From Pseudomonas oryzihabitans (GTDB lineage Bacteria > Pseudomonadota > Gammaproteobacteria > Pseudomonadales > Pseudomonadaceae), in the NCBI RefSeq assembly GCF_006384975.1, contig NZ_CP021645.1:2694001-2758000 (forward strand): 64,000 bases of DNA. The letters are read 5' to 3'. The notes beneath the pieces are model-generated. The model made no database searches. It was not told the origin of the DNA and was given only the letters and a program-made list of their open reading frames with translations. Shown here in pieces: positions 54,559 to 63,426 of this stretch. The position numbers and the translations under genes are program-made. How positions within the stretch are numbered: the first letter of the stretch is position 1; every line of letters starts with the position of its first letter.

Positions 54559-55050
54559 CTAGTTCGCCTCCGCCGCTCGCAATACCCAGCGCAGGCCCTG
54601 CAGATCCTCGGCGGAGAGGGTCTCGCGCAGGCGGCAGAGGCGATAGGTGACCCGGGTATTCAGCGCCACCCATTCCAGGTCCTGGCGCGTGGGCTGGGCG
54701 ACGAAGTATTCGCCGTAGCGCTCGTCCAGCCCGGCCATGCGGTACTGGCCCTTGAGCGGCAGGTAGAGCCGTCCGTTCATTTCCCAGCGACTGGCACTGC
54801 AGCCATGGAAGCGCACCTTGTCACCGAAGGTGGACAGCTGGGTACGGAAATCGGTGGTGGCGTGGCCGGCGCTGGTCTTGAACTGGCTGGCGATCACGCT
54901 GAAGACGATGCCCTGGGGCGAGGGCGCGCCGCGCCACTCGATGACCCGGCGATTGAGCGCCGTATCGAAGCCATCGGTGAAGATTCCGGCGGCCTGCACC
55001 GGAAGCGCTGGCAGGGTGAGCGCACCCAGCAACGCCATCGTTGTTTTCAA
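54559..55050 (-). CDS. Secreted protein of unknown function
   Basis: A 163-residue protein with a signal peptide (MKTTMALLGALTLPALPVQA). The mature part has GIVFSVIASQFKTSAGH and QYRMAGLDERYGEYFVAQPT, with two Cys (GCSAS and LCRLR) that could form a disulfide. The family was not recognised. It is convergent with the exonuclease gene (seven bases between stops). It is probably periplasmic. Confidence 0.75.
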   Translation of the reverse strand: MKTTMALLGALTLPALPVQAAGIFTDGFDTALNRRVIEWRGAPSPQGIVFSVIASQFKTSAGHATTDFRTQLSTFGDKVRFHGCSASRWEMNGRLYLPLKGQYRMAGLDERYGEYFVAQPTRQDLEWVALNTRVTYRLCRLRETLSAEDLQGLRWVLRAAEAN

Positions 55051-55295
55051 AACCCACTCCTGGTGGCGACCCCACCTCCCCAGCCTGACGCAACGGCCAG
55101 AGGCGGCAAAGGGCCAGCGTCACGCTTTGGAGACCCGATTGGCTGAAAGGTGCCCCCGCCGGTCCGGATAAGCGGTATCTTTCACAGTCTGAGGATGAGT
55201 TCTCCTTCGTCCACCCCTTAAACCGTCGCCGGCGAGGCGTACGGCCACCCCCCTGAAACGACCGGCCGAGGCGCCGGAGAGCACTGCGAGGATCT

Positions 55296-56315
55296 ATGAG
55301 CGCTGCGGATATCGATTGGAAGACCCTCGGTTTCGACTACATCAAGACCGACTTCCGCTTCATCGCCACCTATCGCAACGGCAGCTGGCAACCCGGCGAG
55401 CTGACTCGCGACAACCAACTGCACATCAGCGAAGGCTCCACGGCCATCCACTACGGCCAGCAGTGCTTCGAAGGCCTCAAGGCCTACCGCTGCCAGGACG
55501 GTTCCATCAACCTGTTCCGTCCCGACCGCAACGCCGCACGCATGCACAAGAGCTGCGCCCGCCTGCTGATGCCGCCGGTCCCCACCGAACTGTTCATCGA
55601 CGCCTGCCAGCAGGTGGTCAAGGCCAACGAAGCCTGGATTCCGCCCTACGGCACCGGTGGCGCCTTCTACCTGCGTCCCTTCGTCATCGGCGTGGGTGAC
55701 AACATCGGCGTGCGCACCGCCCCCGAATTCCACTTCGTGGTGTTCGGCATCCCGGTCGGCGCCTACTTCAAGGGCGGCATGACCCCGCACAACTTCGTCA
55801 TCTCCAGCTACGACCGCGCCGCGCCCCAGGGCACCGGCGCCGCCAAGGTCGGCGGCAACTATGCCGCGAGCCTGATGCCCGGCGCCCAGGCCAAGGCCGA
55901 AGGCTTCGCCGACTGCATCTACCTGGACCCCCTGACCCATCGCAAGATCGAGGAAGTCGGCTCGGCCAACTTCTTCGCCATCACCGGCGACGGCAAGTTC
56001 GTCACCCCGCGTTCCGAGTCGGTGCTGCCGGGCGTGACCCGCATGTCGCTGATGGACCTGGCCCGCGAGCGGCTGAACCTGGAAGTGGTCGAGGGCGACG
56101 TCTTCATCGACCAACTCGACCAGTTCGTCGAAGCCGGCGCCTGCGGCACCGCGGCGGTGATCACCCCCATCGGTGGCATCCAGTACGGTGAAAAGCTGCA
56201 TGTCTTCCACAGCCTGACCGAGGTCGGCCCGGTGACGCGCAAGCTGTACGAGGAATTGACCGGTATCCAGACCGGTGACAAGCCGGCTCCGGAGGGTTGG
56301 ATCGTCAAGGTCTGA
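55296..56315 (+). CDS. ilvE: Branched-chain amino acid aminotransferase
   Basis: A 339-residue fold-type IV PLP aminotransferase. Lys184 in AAKVGGNYAASLMP is the Schiff-base lysine. GQQCFEGLKAYRCQDGSINL and RPFVIGVGDNIGVRTAP are typical of the class II BCAT branch, and CGTAAVITPIGGIQYGE completes the site. It makes Leu, Ile and Val from the keto acids. It is monocistronic, followed by a clear terminator. Confidence 0.97.
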   Translation: MSAADIDWKTLGFDYIKTDFRFIATYRNGSWQPGELTRDNQLHISEGSTAIHYGQQCFEGLKAYRCQDGSINLFRPDRNAARMHKSCARLLMPPVPTELFIDACQQVVKANEAWIPPYGTGGAFYLRPFVIGVGDNIGVRTAPEFHFVVFGIPVGAYFKGGMTPHNFVISSYDRAAPQGTGAAKVGGNYAASLMPGAQAKAEGFADCIYLDPLTHRKIEEVGSANFFAITGDGKFVTPRSESVLPGVTRMSLMDLARERLNLEVVEGDVFIDQLDQFVEAGACGTAAVITPIGGIQYGEKLHVFHSLTEVGPVTRKLYEELTGIQTGDKPAPEGWIVKV

Positions 56316-56339
56316 CCTGGGGGTTGGGTTGGTTTGAAG

Positions 56340-56361
56340 AAGGCGCCTAGGGCGCCTTTTT
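56340..56361 (+). terminator. Rho-independent terminator after ilvE
   Basis: AAGGCGCC (56340-56347) and GGCGCCTT (56351-56358) form a perfect 8-bp stem with a 3-base loop, followed by TTT. It lies 25 bp after the stop codon. Confidence 0.9.
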
Positions 56362-57201
56362 CATTTGAAGCAGGACTTGGGCGGTAGGTTGGGTTGAGCG
56401 CAAGCGAAGCCCAACACCTGGCTCTAGCTGATTATCGAGTGCTCTGATGGCTCTTGTTTCGCCCACCCGGGCGACTCACTTTTTTCAGTCGCGAAAAAAG
56501 TAAGCAAAAACGCTTGCCCCGGACATCCGGCCCTCCGCTGCGCTGCGGGTCCGCTCACGCCAGCGCCGTTCCGGGGCCGGTCCAGATGGGCCGTCCATGG
56601 CCCACTGGACCTCTCGCCGCATCCATGCGGCTCGACCCACTCCACGACACCGGCGTTCGCCCTCCTGAAACGGGGCGATTCGCCAGCCTGAAAGTGTTGG
56701 TTGAAGAGCCCGTAGCGTGGACAACGGCGAAGCCTTGTCCACTGATGGCTTAGATGCCAGCAGTGGAAAACGCTGCGCGGTTCTCCACGCTACGAATCGC
56801 TCGGGCTTTGCCTGTAAACACCGTAGTCTCAGGCTGGCGCCCCGTCCCCGTCAGTGAGGCCGAGTGTAGGTGTTGCGCAGGGGGATGCGAGGCAGGACGC
56901 CGAGCAAGGCGCGAGGGGCAGGAAGCCCCTTCGTGCCGTGCCCCCGGAGCGACGCCGGAGCGAGGGGACCCGGAGCGCAGCGGAGGGCCGAAACGTGGGG
57001 TGTGCTTTCTTTTGCTTACTTTTCTTTGCACCGGGCGGCGATCCGCAAGCAAAGAAAAGTAAGTCGCCGGCCAGGCGAAATAAGAAGCATCAGCAGAGCG
57101 CGATAAAGAGCTTAGGCAACAGTAAACCAAGGTATCTCGGCCAACTTCCGAATTGTTGGACTTCGCTTGCGCTCAACCCAACCTACGCAACCACCCTCCC
57201 C
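56362..57201. repeat. Long non-coding region with several repeat families
   Basis: This 840-bp stretch holds a degenerate TTGAGCGCAAGCGAAGCCCA repeat (56383-56415) and its inverted partner at 57155-57188, and an IR ACTTTTTTC/GAAAAAAGT (56478-56501). A GTGGAAAACGCTGCGCGG unit lies near 56760-56800. A perfect 15-bp inverted repeat CTTACTTTTCTTTGC / GCAAAGAAAAGTAAG occupies 57015-57029 and 57049-57063. Open frames here are short and repeat-derived. No RNA gene was recognised. Confidence 0.7.
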
Positions 57202-57765
57202 CTACAACCCCTCCCGCCGCCGCAAAACGGCGCGCACCCCCACGAACAACACCACCACACAGATCGCCGCCGCAAAGAACCACCGCTTCGACACATGATG
57301 CTCCGCGAAGAAATCGCGCAGGATCTCGCCCACCAGGTAACCGACCCCGGTCATGAGAAAGCCCCAGAGCAGCGCCCCTATCACGTTGTAGAACAGAAAA
57401 CGCCGCGGCCTTACCCCACTGGCGCCGATCAGCAGCGGGCCGATCAGGCGGAAACCGTAGGCGAAGCGGATACCGATGATCCACAGCGCCTCGTGGCGAT
57501 GGATGCGGCTGCGCAGCCAGTCGATGCGCTGCTGCTGATGCTTGAAGCGGCGCAGGATGCCATCGCCATAGCGGCGCCCCAGAAAGAACAGCGTCTGGTC
57601 ACCGATGAAGCCGCCCAGGGCCACGCACAGTGCCGTGAGCGGAAACAGCAGATAGCCATGGCGCGCCGCGATGCCGGCCAGGATGGCGACGCCGTCGCCC
57701 TCCACCAACGCGCCGAGCACGGCTGCGCCATAGCCGTAATTGCTGATCATCTCGCTGTCGATCAT
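57202..57765 (-). CDS. DedA family membrane protein
   Basis: A 187-residue membrane protein of the DedA/VTT superfamily. It shows GALVEGDGVAILAGIAARHG and GGFIGDQTLFFLGRRYGDGI, then a cytoplasmic loop with RFAYGFRLIGPLLIGASGV, where Arg is in the conserved F-x-x-G-x-R-like motif, and YNVIGALLWGFLMTGVGYLV. DedA proteins support membrane integrity and lipid-carrier recycling. It lies eight bases after the ChaA-like gene and is likely in an operon with it. Confidence 0.88.
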   Translation of the reverse strand: MIDSEMISNYGYGAAVLGALVEGDGVAILAGIAARHGYLLFPLTALCVALGGFIGDQTLFFLGRRYGDGILRRFKHQQQRIDWLRSRIHRHEALWIIGIRFAYGFRLIGPLLIGASGVRPRRFLFYNVIGALLWGFLMTGVGYLVGEILRDFFAEHHVSKRWFFAAAICVVVLFVGVRAVLRRREGL

Positions 57766-57773
57766 GGGGCTTC

Positions 57774-58880
57774 CTAGAGGCCAAGAATGGTCAGCATGAT
57801 GAAGGTACCGAACAGCACGAAATGCGTCATGCCCTCGATGGCGTTGGTCTCGCCGTCATTGAGGTTGATGGCGGCGACGATCAGGGTCACGGCCATCATC
57901 ACCGTCTGCACCGGGGTCATGGCCATCTGAATCTGTTGGCCATTGAACAGGGCGATGGCTTCCACCACCGGCACGGTAAGGATCACGGTGGACAGGCTGG
58001 CGCCCAGGGCGATGTTGATCACCGACTGCATGCGATTGGCCATGGCCGCGCGCAGGGCCGTGAGGATCTCGGGGCTGGCGGAGATCACCGCCACCACCAA
58101 GGCGGGCACCAGGGCCGGTACGGCCAGGCCTTCGAGGCCGGTATCCAGGGACTTGGACATCACCTCGGCCAGGGCGCCGGTGGCGACGATACCGACGATC
58201 AGCAGGCCGATGGATAGCGCCGCACTGCTCTCGCCATGGCCGCCCGCCTCGCCCTGCCCCTCGGCCGCCGGGCGCTTGCGCTTCTTCTCTGGGTAGTTGT
58301 AGCTGAAGAAGTAGCTGTGCGGGCCGGTCTGCATGCGCAGGAACAGCGCATAGAGCAAGGCCATGGCGCCGATGGTGAAGAAGGAATAGACGTGCCACTG
58401 GGCCGAGGGAATGAACTCCGGCACCAGCATGGAGATGCTCACCGCGGTCATGATCATCACGCCGTAGCTGCGGCTGGAATCGTCGTTGTAGGGCTGCTCG
58501 CCGTGCTTGATGCCACCGAGCAAGGCGGCCAGGCCGATGATGCCGTTCATGTCCAGCATCACCGCGGCGTAGATGGTATCGCGGGCCAGGGTCGGCGAAT
58601 GGTCGTGGCTCATCATGATCGCCAGGATGATCACCTCCACCAGCACGGCGGAGAGGGTCAGGATCATGGTGCCATAGGGATCGCCGACCTTTTCCGCCAG
58701 CAATTCGGCGTGGTGGGCCACGCGCATGGCGGCGCAGATGATGGCGGCGATCAGGCCACCGGCGGCGACCAGCGCCAGGGTCTGGCCACCGCCGAGCAGC
58801 GCGTGCTCGAACACATAGGCCAGCACCGTGGCACCGATGGCGACTAGCAGTAGGGTTTCGTCTTTGAGGGCGGCGAGCAT
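57774..58880 (-). CDS. Ca2+/H+ (cation/proton) antiporter, ChaA-like
   Basis: A 368-residue antiporter with about eleven helices in two homologous halves. The alpha repeats are EKVGDPYGTMILTLSAVLVE and VISASPEILTALRAAMANRM, each with the conserved acidic residue, and NIALGASLSTVILTVPVVEA follows. A hydrophilic loop (KKRKRPAAEGQGEAGGHGES) separates the halves. The start at 58880 (MLAALKDETLLL) was chosen over an upstream extension without family character. It exports Ca2+, Na+ or K+ in exchange for protons. Confidence 0.9.
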   Translation of the reverse strand: MLAALKDETLLLVAIGATVLAYVFEHALLGGGQTLALVAAGGLIAAIICAAMRVAHHAELLAEKVGDPYGTMILTLSAVLVEVIILAIMMSHDHSPTLARDTIYAAVMLDMNGIIGLAALLGGIKHGEQPYNDDSSRSYGVMIMTAVSISMLVPEFIPSAQWHVYSFFTIGAMALLYALFLRMQTGPHSYFFSYNYPEKKRKRPAAEGQGEAGGHGESSAALSIGLLIVGIVATGALAEVMSKSLDTGLEGLAVPALVPALVVAVISASPEILTALRAAMANRMQSVINIALGASLSTVILTVPVVEAIALFNGQQIQMAMTPVQTVMMAVTLIVAAINLNDGETNAIEGMTHFVLFGTFIMLTILGL

Positions 58881-59029
58881 GGAAAAGGCGTCCTTGAATG
58901 AGCAATGCCTTGTTACGACCGCCGCAGATGGCAAAACGCTCGCACTACGCCCTTGACGGACTCACTGCCGCCAGAGAAGGCCACGGTCGCCCTCGTGCCT
59001 TGTCCGCCTGACGTGTACTCGATATCTGC

Positions 59030-59769
59030 CTAGAACAGAAAGCCTCCGTCGACATTGAACACCTGACCCGTGATGTAGGCAGAGGCATCGGAGGTCAAGA
59101 AGGCGAGCAGACCGCAGAGATCTTCTGGCGCACCGGTTCGCGGGATCAACTGGCTGTCGCGGACCCGTTCGAAGAGTGCGCCGGCAGGGCCTTGGTGCTG
59201 CCGGGATGACGGATCAGCCCGGGTGACAAGGCGTTCACGGTAATGCCACTGTCGCCCAGTTCCGCCGCCAGGGCGCGGGTTAATCCGATCACGCCACCCT
59301 TGCTGGCGATATACGCCAGGAAGCACTTCTGTGGACGACCGGTATTGCTGGAGGCCAGATTGATAATCCGCCCCCAGCCGCGCGTGGCCATACCAGGCGC
59401 AAAGGCCTGGCTGAGCAGGAAGGCCGCGTCCAGATTGATCGCCAGGGTCTGTCGCCAGGTGGCCAGATCGGTCTGCGCCAAATCGCGCAGTGGCGTAACG
59501 GCGGCGTTGTTGACCAGTACGTCGCAGCGACCGAAGCGCTCCAGCACACTGCAGGCGAAGGCATCCACCGCCGCGGGATCTGCCAGGTCGCAACGCTGCG
59601 CCCAGGCCGAGCCGCCGGCCTGGACGATGGTGGCGACGGTAGCATCGGCGGCGACTCTGTCGGCGAGCGCCAGCGCGAAACCGGCGGACGCCAGCTGCAG
59701 GGCGAAGGCCTGACCCAGGCCACTCGCCGCGCCCGTCACTACCGCGAGTCGGGAGTGGCATGGAGTCAT
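59030..59769 (-). pseudogene. SDR oxidoreductase gene with a frameshift
   Basis: The first frame (59769 down to about 59185) encodes VVTGAASGLGQAFALQLASA, NNAAV, and Ser and Tyr/Lys in INLASSN and LAYIASKGG, to LSPGLIRHPGSTKALPA. The normal C-terminus (ALFERVRDSQLIPRTGAPED to YITGQVFNVDGGFLF) continues only in another frame, so one base has been lost near 59178-59190. Without it the protein ends HSSNGSATAS. It is either a sequencing error or a recent inactivation. It is the last gene of the porin-MFS-SDR run. Confidence 0.8.
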
Positions 59770-59782
59770 GGCCTCATCCTCC

Positions 59783-61255
59783 TCATTTCAGGCCGTTCAG
59801 GCCTAGCAGCTGGTCGAATTGCACATGCAGCAGCACGCCGAAGGCGTAGCCGTCGCGTGGATTGTCGCCACTGACAGGATTGAGGTAGCTGCTGCCGTGG
59901 AAGGTGCGGGTCACGTAGGGGCTGAGCACGATGCTGTCGGTCAGGACGAAGTTAGCGTCCAGGGAGAGCGCGTATTCATCGCGTCCCGGCCGATAATCGC
60001 CGCCGCCACTGCTCACGGCGTGGGCGTCTTCGAGGAAGCGCTGCTGGTGATCGGTGAGCTGCGCCCAGCTGGCCTTGATGGAATAGCTGTCGAACGGTCG
60101 GCTGCGGAACGGCGCCGATAGAATCAGACCCAGATCGGCCTGATTGGCCACACCGCTGGCAGTCTCCTCTTCGAATACGTGGGAGAGGCTGCCATGGACG
60201 CTTAGGGCGGTAGGATTGCGTACCCCAGGCTGACCGCCATCGGCGCGCCAGAAGGTCTGTTTCGCGCCTACATAGAAGCCACTGACGCCGTCGTGGGTAG
60301 CGGGTGCAGCCTGGCTGGTGACCCGGGAAGTGCCATCGACGGTGTAATAGGGATCGTTTTGTCGACGGTTGTTATAGAACCCCATCAGCTCGAAAGAGGT
60401 GGGATAGGTGCTCATCGAAAAGTCGGTACGGTAGGCGATGTTGCCCAAGTAGATGGTGCTCAACGACCCGCCCATGTCCCCCTCCCGCCGCTCCCAGTCA
60501 TTGGTGAAAGGATAGGCGTTGTAGCTACGCCAGGTGCCCAGCTGAGCACGCCACTGCGGGGTGAAATCGTAGGCACTGCGGAAACCCCAGTTGGCATAGG
60601 GTGGCGGGTTGATGCCGGCCGTGTCCTGCAGGATTGATGGACTCACGCAGCCGTAGGGCAAATTGCACAGCGGCAGGGCGAAATAGGTGCCGGCGTTACT
60701 CTTGCCCGCCTCCAGGGTCAGACGGTCGTCCAGCAGACGCTGCTCATAGGTGAACAGCGTCAGATGGCTTACGCGGGGAATATAGGGTGATGGCTTGCCC
60801 GCCAGCGCGTCGCCAACCTGGGTGCCGTAGGCGAGGTTCGAGGCCCAGGGCACATAGAGCTGCATGAAATGTACAATGCCGCCGGGCAAGCCGGCGAGCT
60901 TTTGCATGTCAAAGTCGGCACCGATTCCAAACAATGTCAGAGTTTCATGCCGACCGGTGTCGAGGCCTGCACTGGGGTTGGCAAGGTAGAGCTGAGTCAT
61001 GTCCAGATGGGGGCTGATGCCCTGCTCCTTGAGCCAGCGGCCCTGCTCCTCCAGCAATCGGCCGGCGGGCGCGGGTTGCCGCGGCTCGACGAACAGTACC
61101 CGCGGCCCCATCCGTTCGTTAGGCAGGCTGTCGTCGGTGCTGGAGGGCAGCTGCTGACGCCCTCCCTGATCCAGATCGGCGGCGAATGCCGTTCCGGAAT
61201 GAAGCGCGGCTAGCACCAGGGAGAGAACGAGAAACTTGCCATGAATGTTGTTCAT
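59783..61255 (-). CDS. OprB-family carbohydrate-selective porin
   Basis: A 490-residue outer-membrane porin. The start at 61255 (MNNIHGKFLVLS) gives a normal signal peptide ending GTAFAAD. QGISPHLDMTQLYLANPSAG, LTLEAGKSNAGTYFALPLCN and DGYAFGVLLHVQF at the C-terminus, with aromatic-ending strands, fit the OprB family. The A-rich leader just upstream (61266-61280) is a Crc/Hfq-type site. It is in an operon with two SDRs, an MFS transporter and an epimerase, so it should admit the sugar or sugar acid they use. Confidence 0.88.
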   Translation of the reverse strand: MNNIHGKFLVLSLVLAALHSGTAFAADLDQGGRQQLPSSTDDSLPNERMGPRVLFVEPRQPAPAGRLLEEQGRWLKEQGISPHLDMTQLYLANPSAGLDTGRHETLTLFGIGADFDMQKLAGLPGGIVHFMQLYVPWASNLAYGTQVGDALAGKPSPYIPRVSHLTLFTYEQRLLDDRLTLEAGKSNAGTYFALPLCNLPYGCVSPSILQDTAGINPPPYANWGFRSAYDFTPQWRAQLGTWRSYNAYPFTNDWERREGDMGGSLSTIYLGNIAYRTDFSMSTYPTSFELMGFYNNRRQNDPYYTVDGTSRVTSQAAPATHDGVSGFYVGAKQTFWRADGGQPGVRNPTALSVHGSLSHVFEEETASGVANQADLGLILSAPFRSRPFDSYSIKASWAQLTDHQQRFLEDAHAVSSGGGDYRPGRDEYALSLDANFVLTDSIVLSPYVTRTFHGSSYLNPVSGDNPRDGYAFGVLLHVQFDQLLGLNGLK

Positions 61256-61265
61256 GTCGACATCC

Positions 61266-61280
61266 TTTGTTGTTGTTATT
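61266..61280 (-). promoter_or_regulatory. Crc/Hfq catabolite-activity motif in the porin leader
   Basis: On the minus strand the leader reads AATAACAACAACAAAGGATG, several overlapping AANAANAA units just at the ribosome binding site. Such motifs recruit Hfq and Crc to block translation during catabolite repression in Pseudomonas. Confidence 0.6.
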
Positions 61281-61341
61281 GCGGACACAGTTACCCGCGG
61301 CATCGCCAGATGCCTGTGCGGGAAAAGTTGAACGTCTTGAT

Positions 61342-62130
61342 TCAACCGGCAGTGGCGCCAGCGTCTATCGCCAGATCGGCCCCGGTTATCCAGACGGCCT
61401 CGTCAGACGCCAGAAAGACTGCCGCCCAGGCGACGTCCTCCGGCATGCCCAGCCGTTCGCGCAGGAACTGACGGCTGAGCGCCGTAGGACGCAGCTCAGG
61501 ATCTCGTGCCATATGAGCCCGCGTGGCTTGCGTCTCGATCAGCCCGGGGGACAGGGTGTTGGCGCGGATGTTGTACGGCCCGCCCTCCATCGCCAGCTGG
61601 CGGGTCATGGCCAGCACCCCGCCTTTGCCGGCGCAATGGGCAAGCGCGGGCGAGCCCTCCAGCGCCATCCGCGCATTGGCGGAGGCGAAGTTGAGGACCA
61701 CCCCGCCGCCGCGTGCCTTGAGCACCGGCCAGGCGGCCTGGCAGACCAGGAAGACGATGTCCAACTCACCCGTGAGGGTCCGCCGCCACTGGGCTTCGTA
61801 ATCCATGTCTTCGATCCAGGCGAAGGCACCGAAGGCTGCGGCGTTGACCAAACAGTCGAAGCCGCCGTCGCCCTGGGCACAGGCCCACTCGATCCATGCC
61901 TTTACCGCGGCCGGCTGGGTAAGGTCGCAGGTGTATATGGCCAGGTTCTGCAGCCCCTCTGCCCGCGCCAGGGCAAGTGTTTGCTCGGCGGCTGCAGTGT
62001 CGCGATCGCAGCCCAATACCCGGGCGCCCTGGCGGGCGAACAGCAGTGCACAGGCCTGCCCGATTCCATTGCCCACGCCGGTGATGAGGGCAGTCTTGCC
62101 GGCGAGCCGGCCACGTTCGGTAGCAGCCAT
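61342..62130 (-). CDS. SDR oxidoreductase with His in place of the catalytic Tyr
   Basis: A 262-residue short-chain dehydrogenase. The cofactor motif is ALITGVGNGIGQACALLFAR. The usual Tyr-x-x-x-Lys is replaced by His-x-x-x-Lys in SPALAHCAGKGGVLAMT. Ser is present in LNFASANARM. NTLSPGLIETQATRAHM and WITGADLAIDAGATAG are normal. The start at 62130 (MAATERGRLAG) has GGAGG upstream and follows the MFS stop by one base. It may still be active, because some SDR subgroups appear to use other residues, or it may have changed function. Confidence 0.88.
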   Translation of the reverse strand: MAATERGRLAGKTALITGVGNGIGQACALLFARQGARVLGCDRDTAAAEQTLALARAEGLQNLAIYTCDLTQPAAVKAWIEWACAQGDGGFDCLVNAAAFGAFAWIEDMDYEAQWRRTLTGELDIVFLVCQAAWPVLKARGGGVVLNFASANARMALEGSPALAHCAGKGGVLAMTRQLAMEGGPYNIRANTLSPGLIETQATRAHMARDPELRPTALSRQFLRERLGMPEDVAWAAVFLASDEAVWITGADLAIDAGATAG

Positions 62131-62131
62131 C

Positions 62132-63373
62132 TCAGGCCTCCTTGACATTGCGAGCGGCGAAGGGAAAGCCGATCCGCGGCCGGCTACAGAAGGCACACAG
62201 CAAGGCGACGACCGCCATCGGTAGCAGGACCCAGGCTGCCAGGCCCACGGTGGCTGCCAGACCTTGGGTATGGGCGGTAACCGCGACCACTAGGATGGGA
62301 CTCAGGAAGGCGCCCAGCGAATAGCTGCCATACCAGGCACCGGTCCCGAAGGCGCGACGCTGCCAGGGCAATTCGCGCATGTTCCAGATGGCCAGACTCG
62401 GCAGCATCAGGCCGCAGCCCAGGCCGTTGACCAGCGCTATCAGCAGCATGAAGGAAACCCGGTCGGCCCAGGGCACCAAGAGGAAACTGCAGCCGATCAG
62501 GGCGAACGCAATGGCCAGGCAATGCGGGATGCGTAGTTTCAGGCGCAGCAGTAGGTGCACGCTGAGCGTGCCCAGCACGATCATCACGCTGCAGGCCGAG
62601 GCGATCATACCGGCGGTGCTCGGCGATGCCTGACCGATGTCGCGCAGCAGATAGGCCAGTTGGATCTGCAACACCATGAAGGCCACACCGCCTACCAAGG
62701 TGATCAGGCAGACCACCGTCAAGAGCGCGGGCCGGAAGACGTTGGCCTCCTGCGAAGATTCTTGGGCGTCGGCGGCGGCCGAGGTCTGGCGCTGCGGCTC
62801 CCACAGCAGGAAATAGGCGAACACTGCCATGACCAAGGCGACTATGTAGACCAGGTACGGCATGCGCCAGCCAAGTTCGCCCAAGATACCGCCAATCATG
62901 AAGAAGAGGATGGAGGAACTGGCGGCGAAGGTGGTTTGCAGGGCGAGGTAGCGTTGCCGTAGCGCGCCGCTGTAGTAATCACCGATCAGGGTGGTGCTGA
63001 TGGTCACCACCACCGCTTCCATGCAACCCAGCACGATGCGGCTGACGATGATGGCGTGCAGCGATTCGAGAAACAGCGGCAGTACGCCCATGCAACCATA
63101 GCCCACCATGGCCATCAGCAGCAGACGTTTGCGGCCCAGGCGGTCAGCCAAGATGCCCATCACGGGCCCCAGCAGGGCCACCATCAGCCCAGGCACAGCC
63201 AGCGAGATGGGCACCAGGAATTGTACGTTGGGTACCTCGGCGAAATGCGCCTGCATCTGCGGCAGGCTGGGCGCCACCACGATGGCCGCCATGGGCGCCA
63301 GGCAATTGATGAGTAACAACAGATAGGTGGCGATACGAGCCACGGAAGAGCCGGAACGAGCGGAGGCGGTCAT
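62132..63373 (-). CDS. MFS transporter
   Basis: A 413-residue, 12-helix major facilitator. The start at 63373 (MTASARSGSSVARIATYLLL) is supported by ATGGAGAACACAA upstream. The conserved loop after helix 2 is MGILADRLGRKRLLLMAMVG, and GCMEAVVVTISTTLIGDYYS lies in helices 4-5. It is translationally coupled to the following SDR gene. It is probably the importer of the sugar or sugar acid handled by the cluster. The leader has a Crc/Hfq-type A-rich site. Confidence 0.92.
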   Translation of the reverse strand: MTASARSGSSVARIATYLLLLINCLAPMAAIVVAPSLPQMQAHFAEVPNVQFLVPISLAVPGLMVALLGPVMGILADRLGRKRLLLMAMVGYGCMGVLPLFLESLHAIIVSRIVLGCMEAVVVTISTTLIGDYYSGALRQRYLALQTTFAASSSILFFMIGGILGELGWRMPYLVYIVALVMAVFAYFLLWEPQRQTSAAADAQESSQEANVFRPALLTVVCLITLVGGVAFMVLQIQLAYLLRDIGQASPSTAGMIASACSVMIVLGTLSVHLLLRLKLRIPHCLAIAFALIGCSFLLVPWADRVSFMLLIALVNGLGCGLMLPSLAIWNMRELPWQRRAFGTGAWYGSYSLGAFLSPILVVAVTAHTQGLAATVGLAAWVLLPMAVVALLCAFCSRPRIGFPFAARNVKEA

Positions 63374-63388
63374 TTGTGTTCTCCATGA

Positions 63389-63404
63389 GTTGTTCTTGTT
63401 GTTT
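63389..63404 (-). promoter_or_regulatory. Crc/Hfq catabolite-activity motif in the MFS leader
   Basis: On the minus strand this reads AAACAACAAGAACAAC, matching repeated AANAANAA. It is 16 bp before the start codon and is the second such site in this operon. Confidence 0.6.
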
Positions 63405-63426
63405 GGCGAATACACGGACGCGGAGG

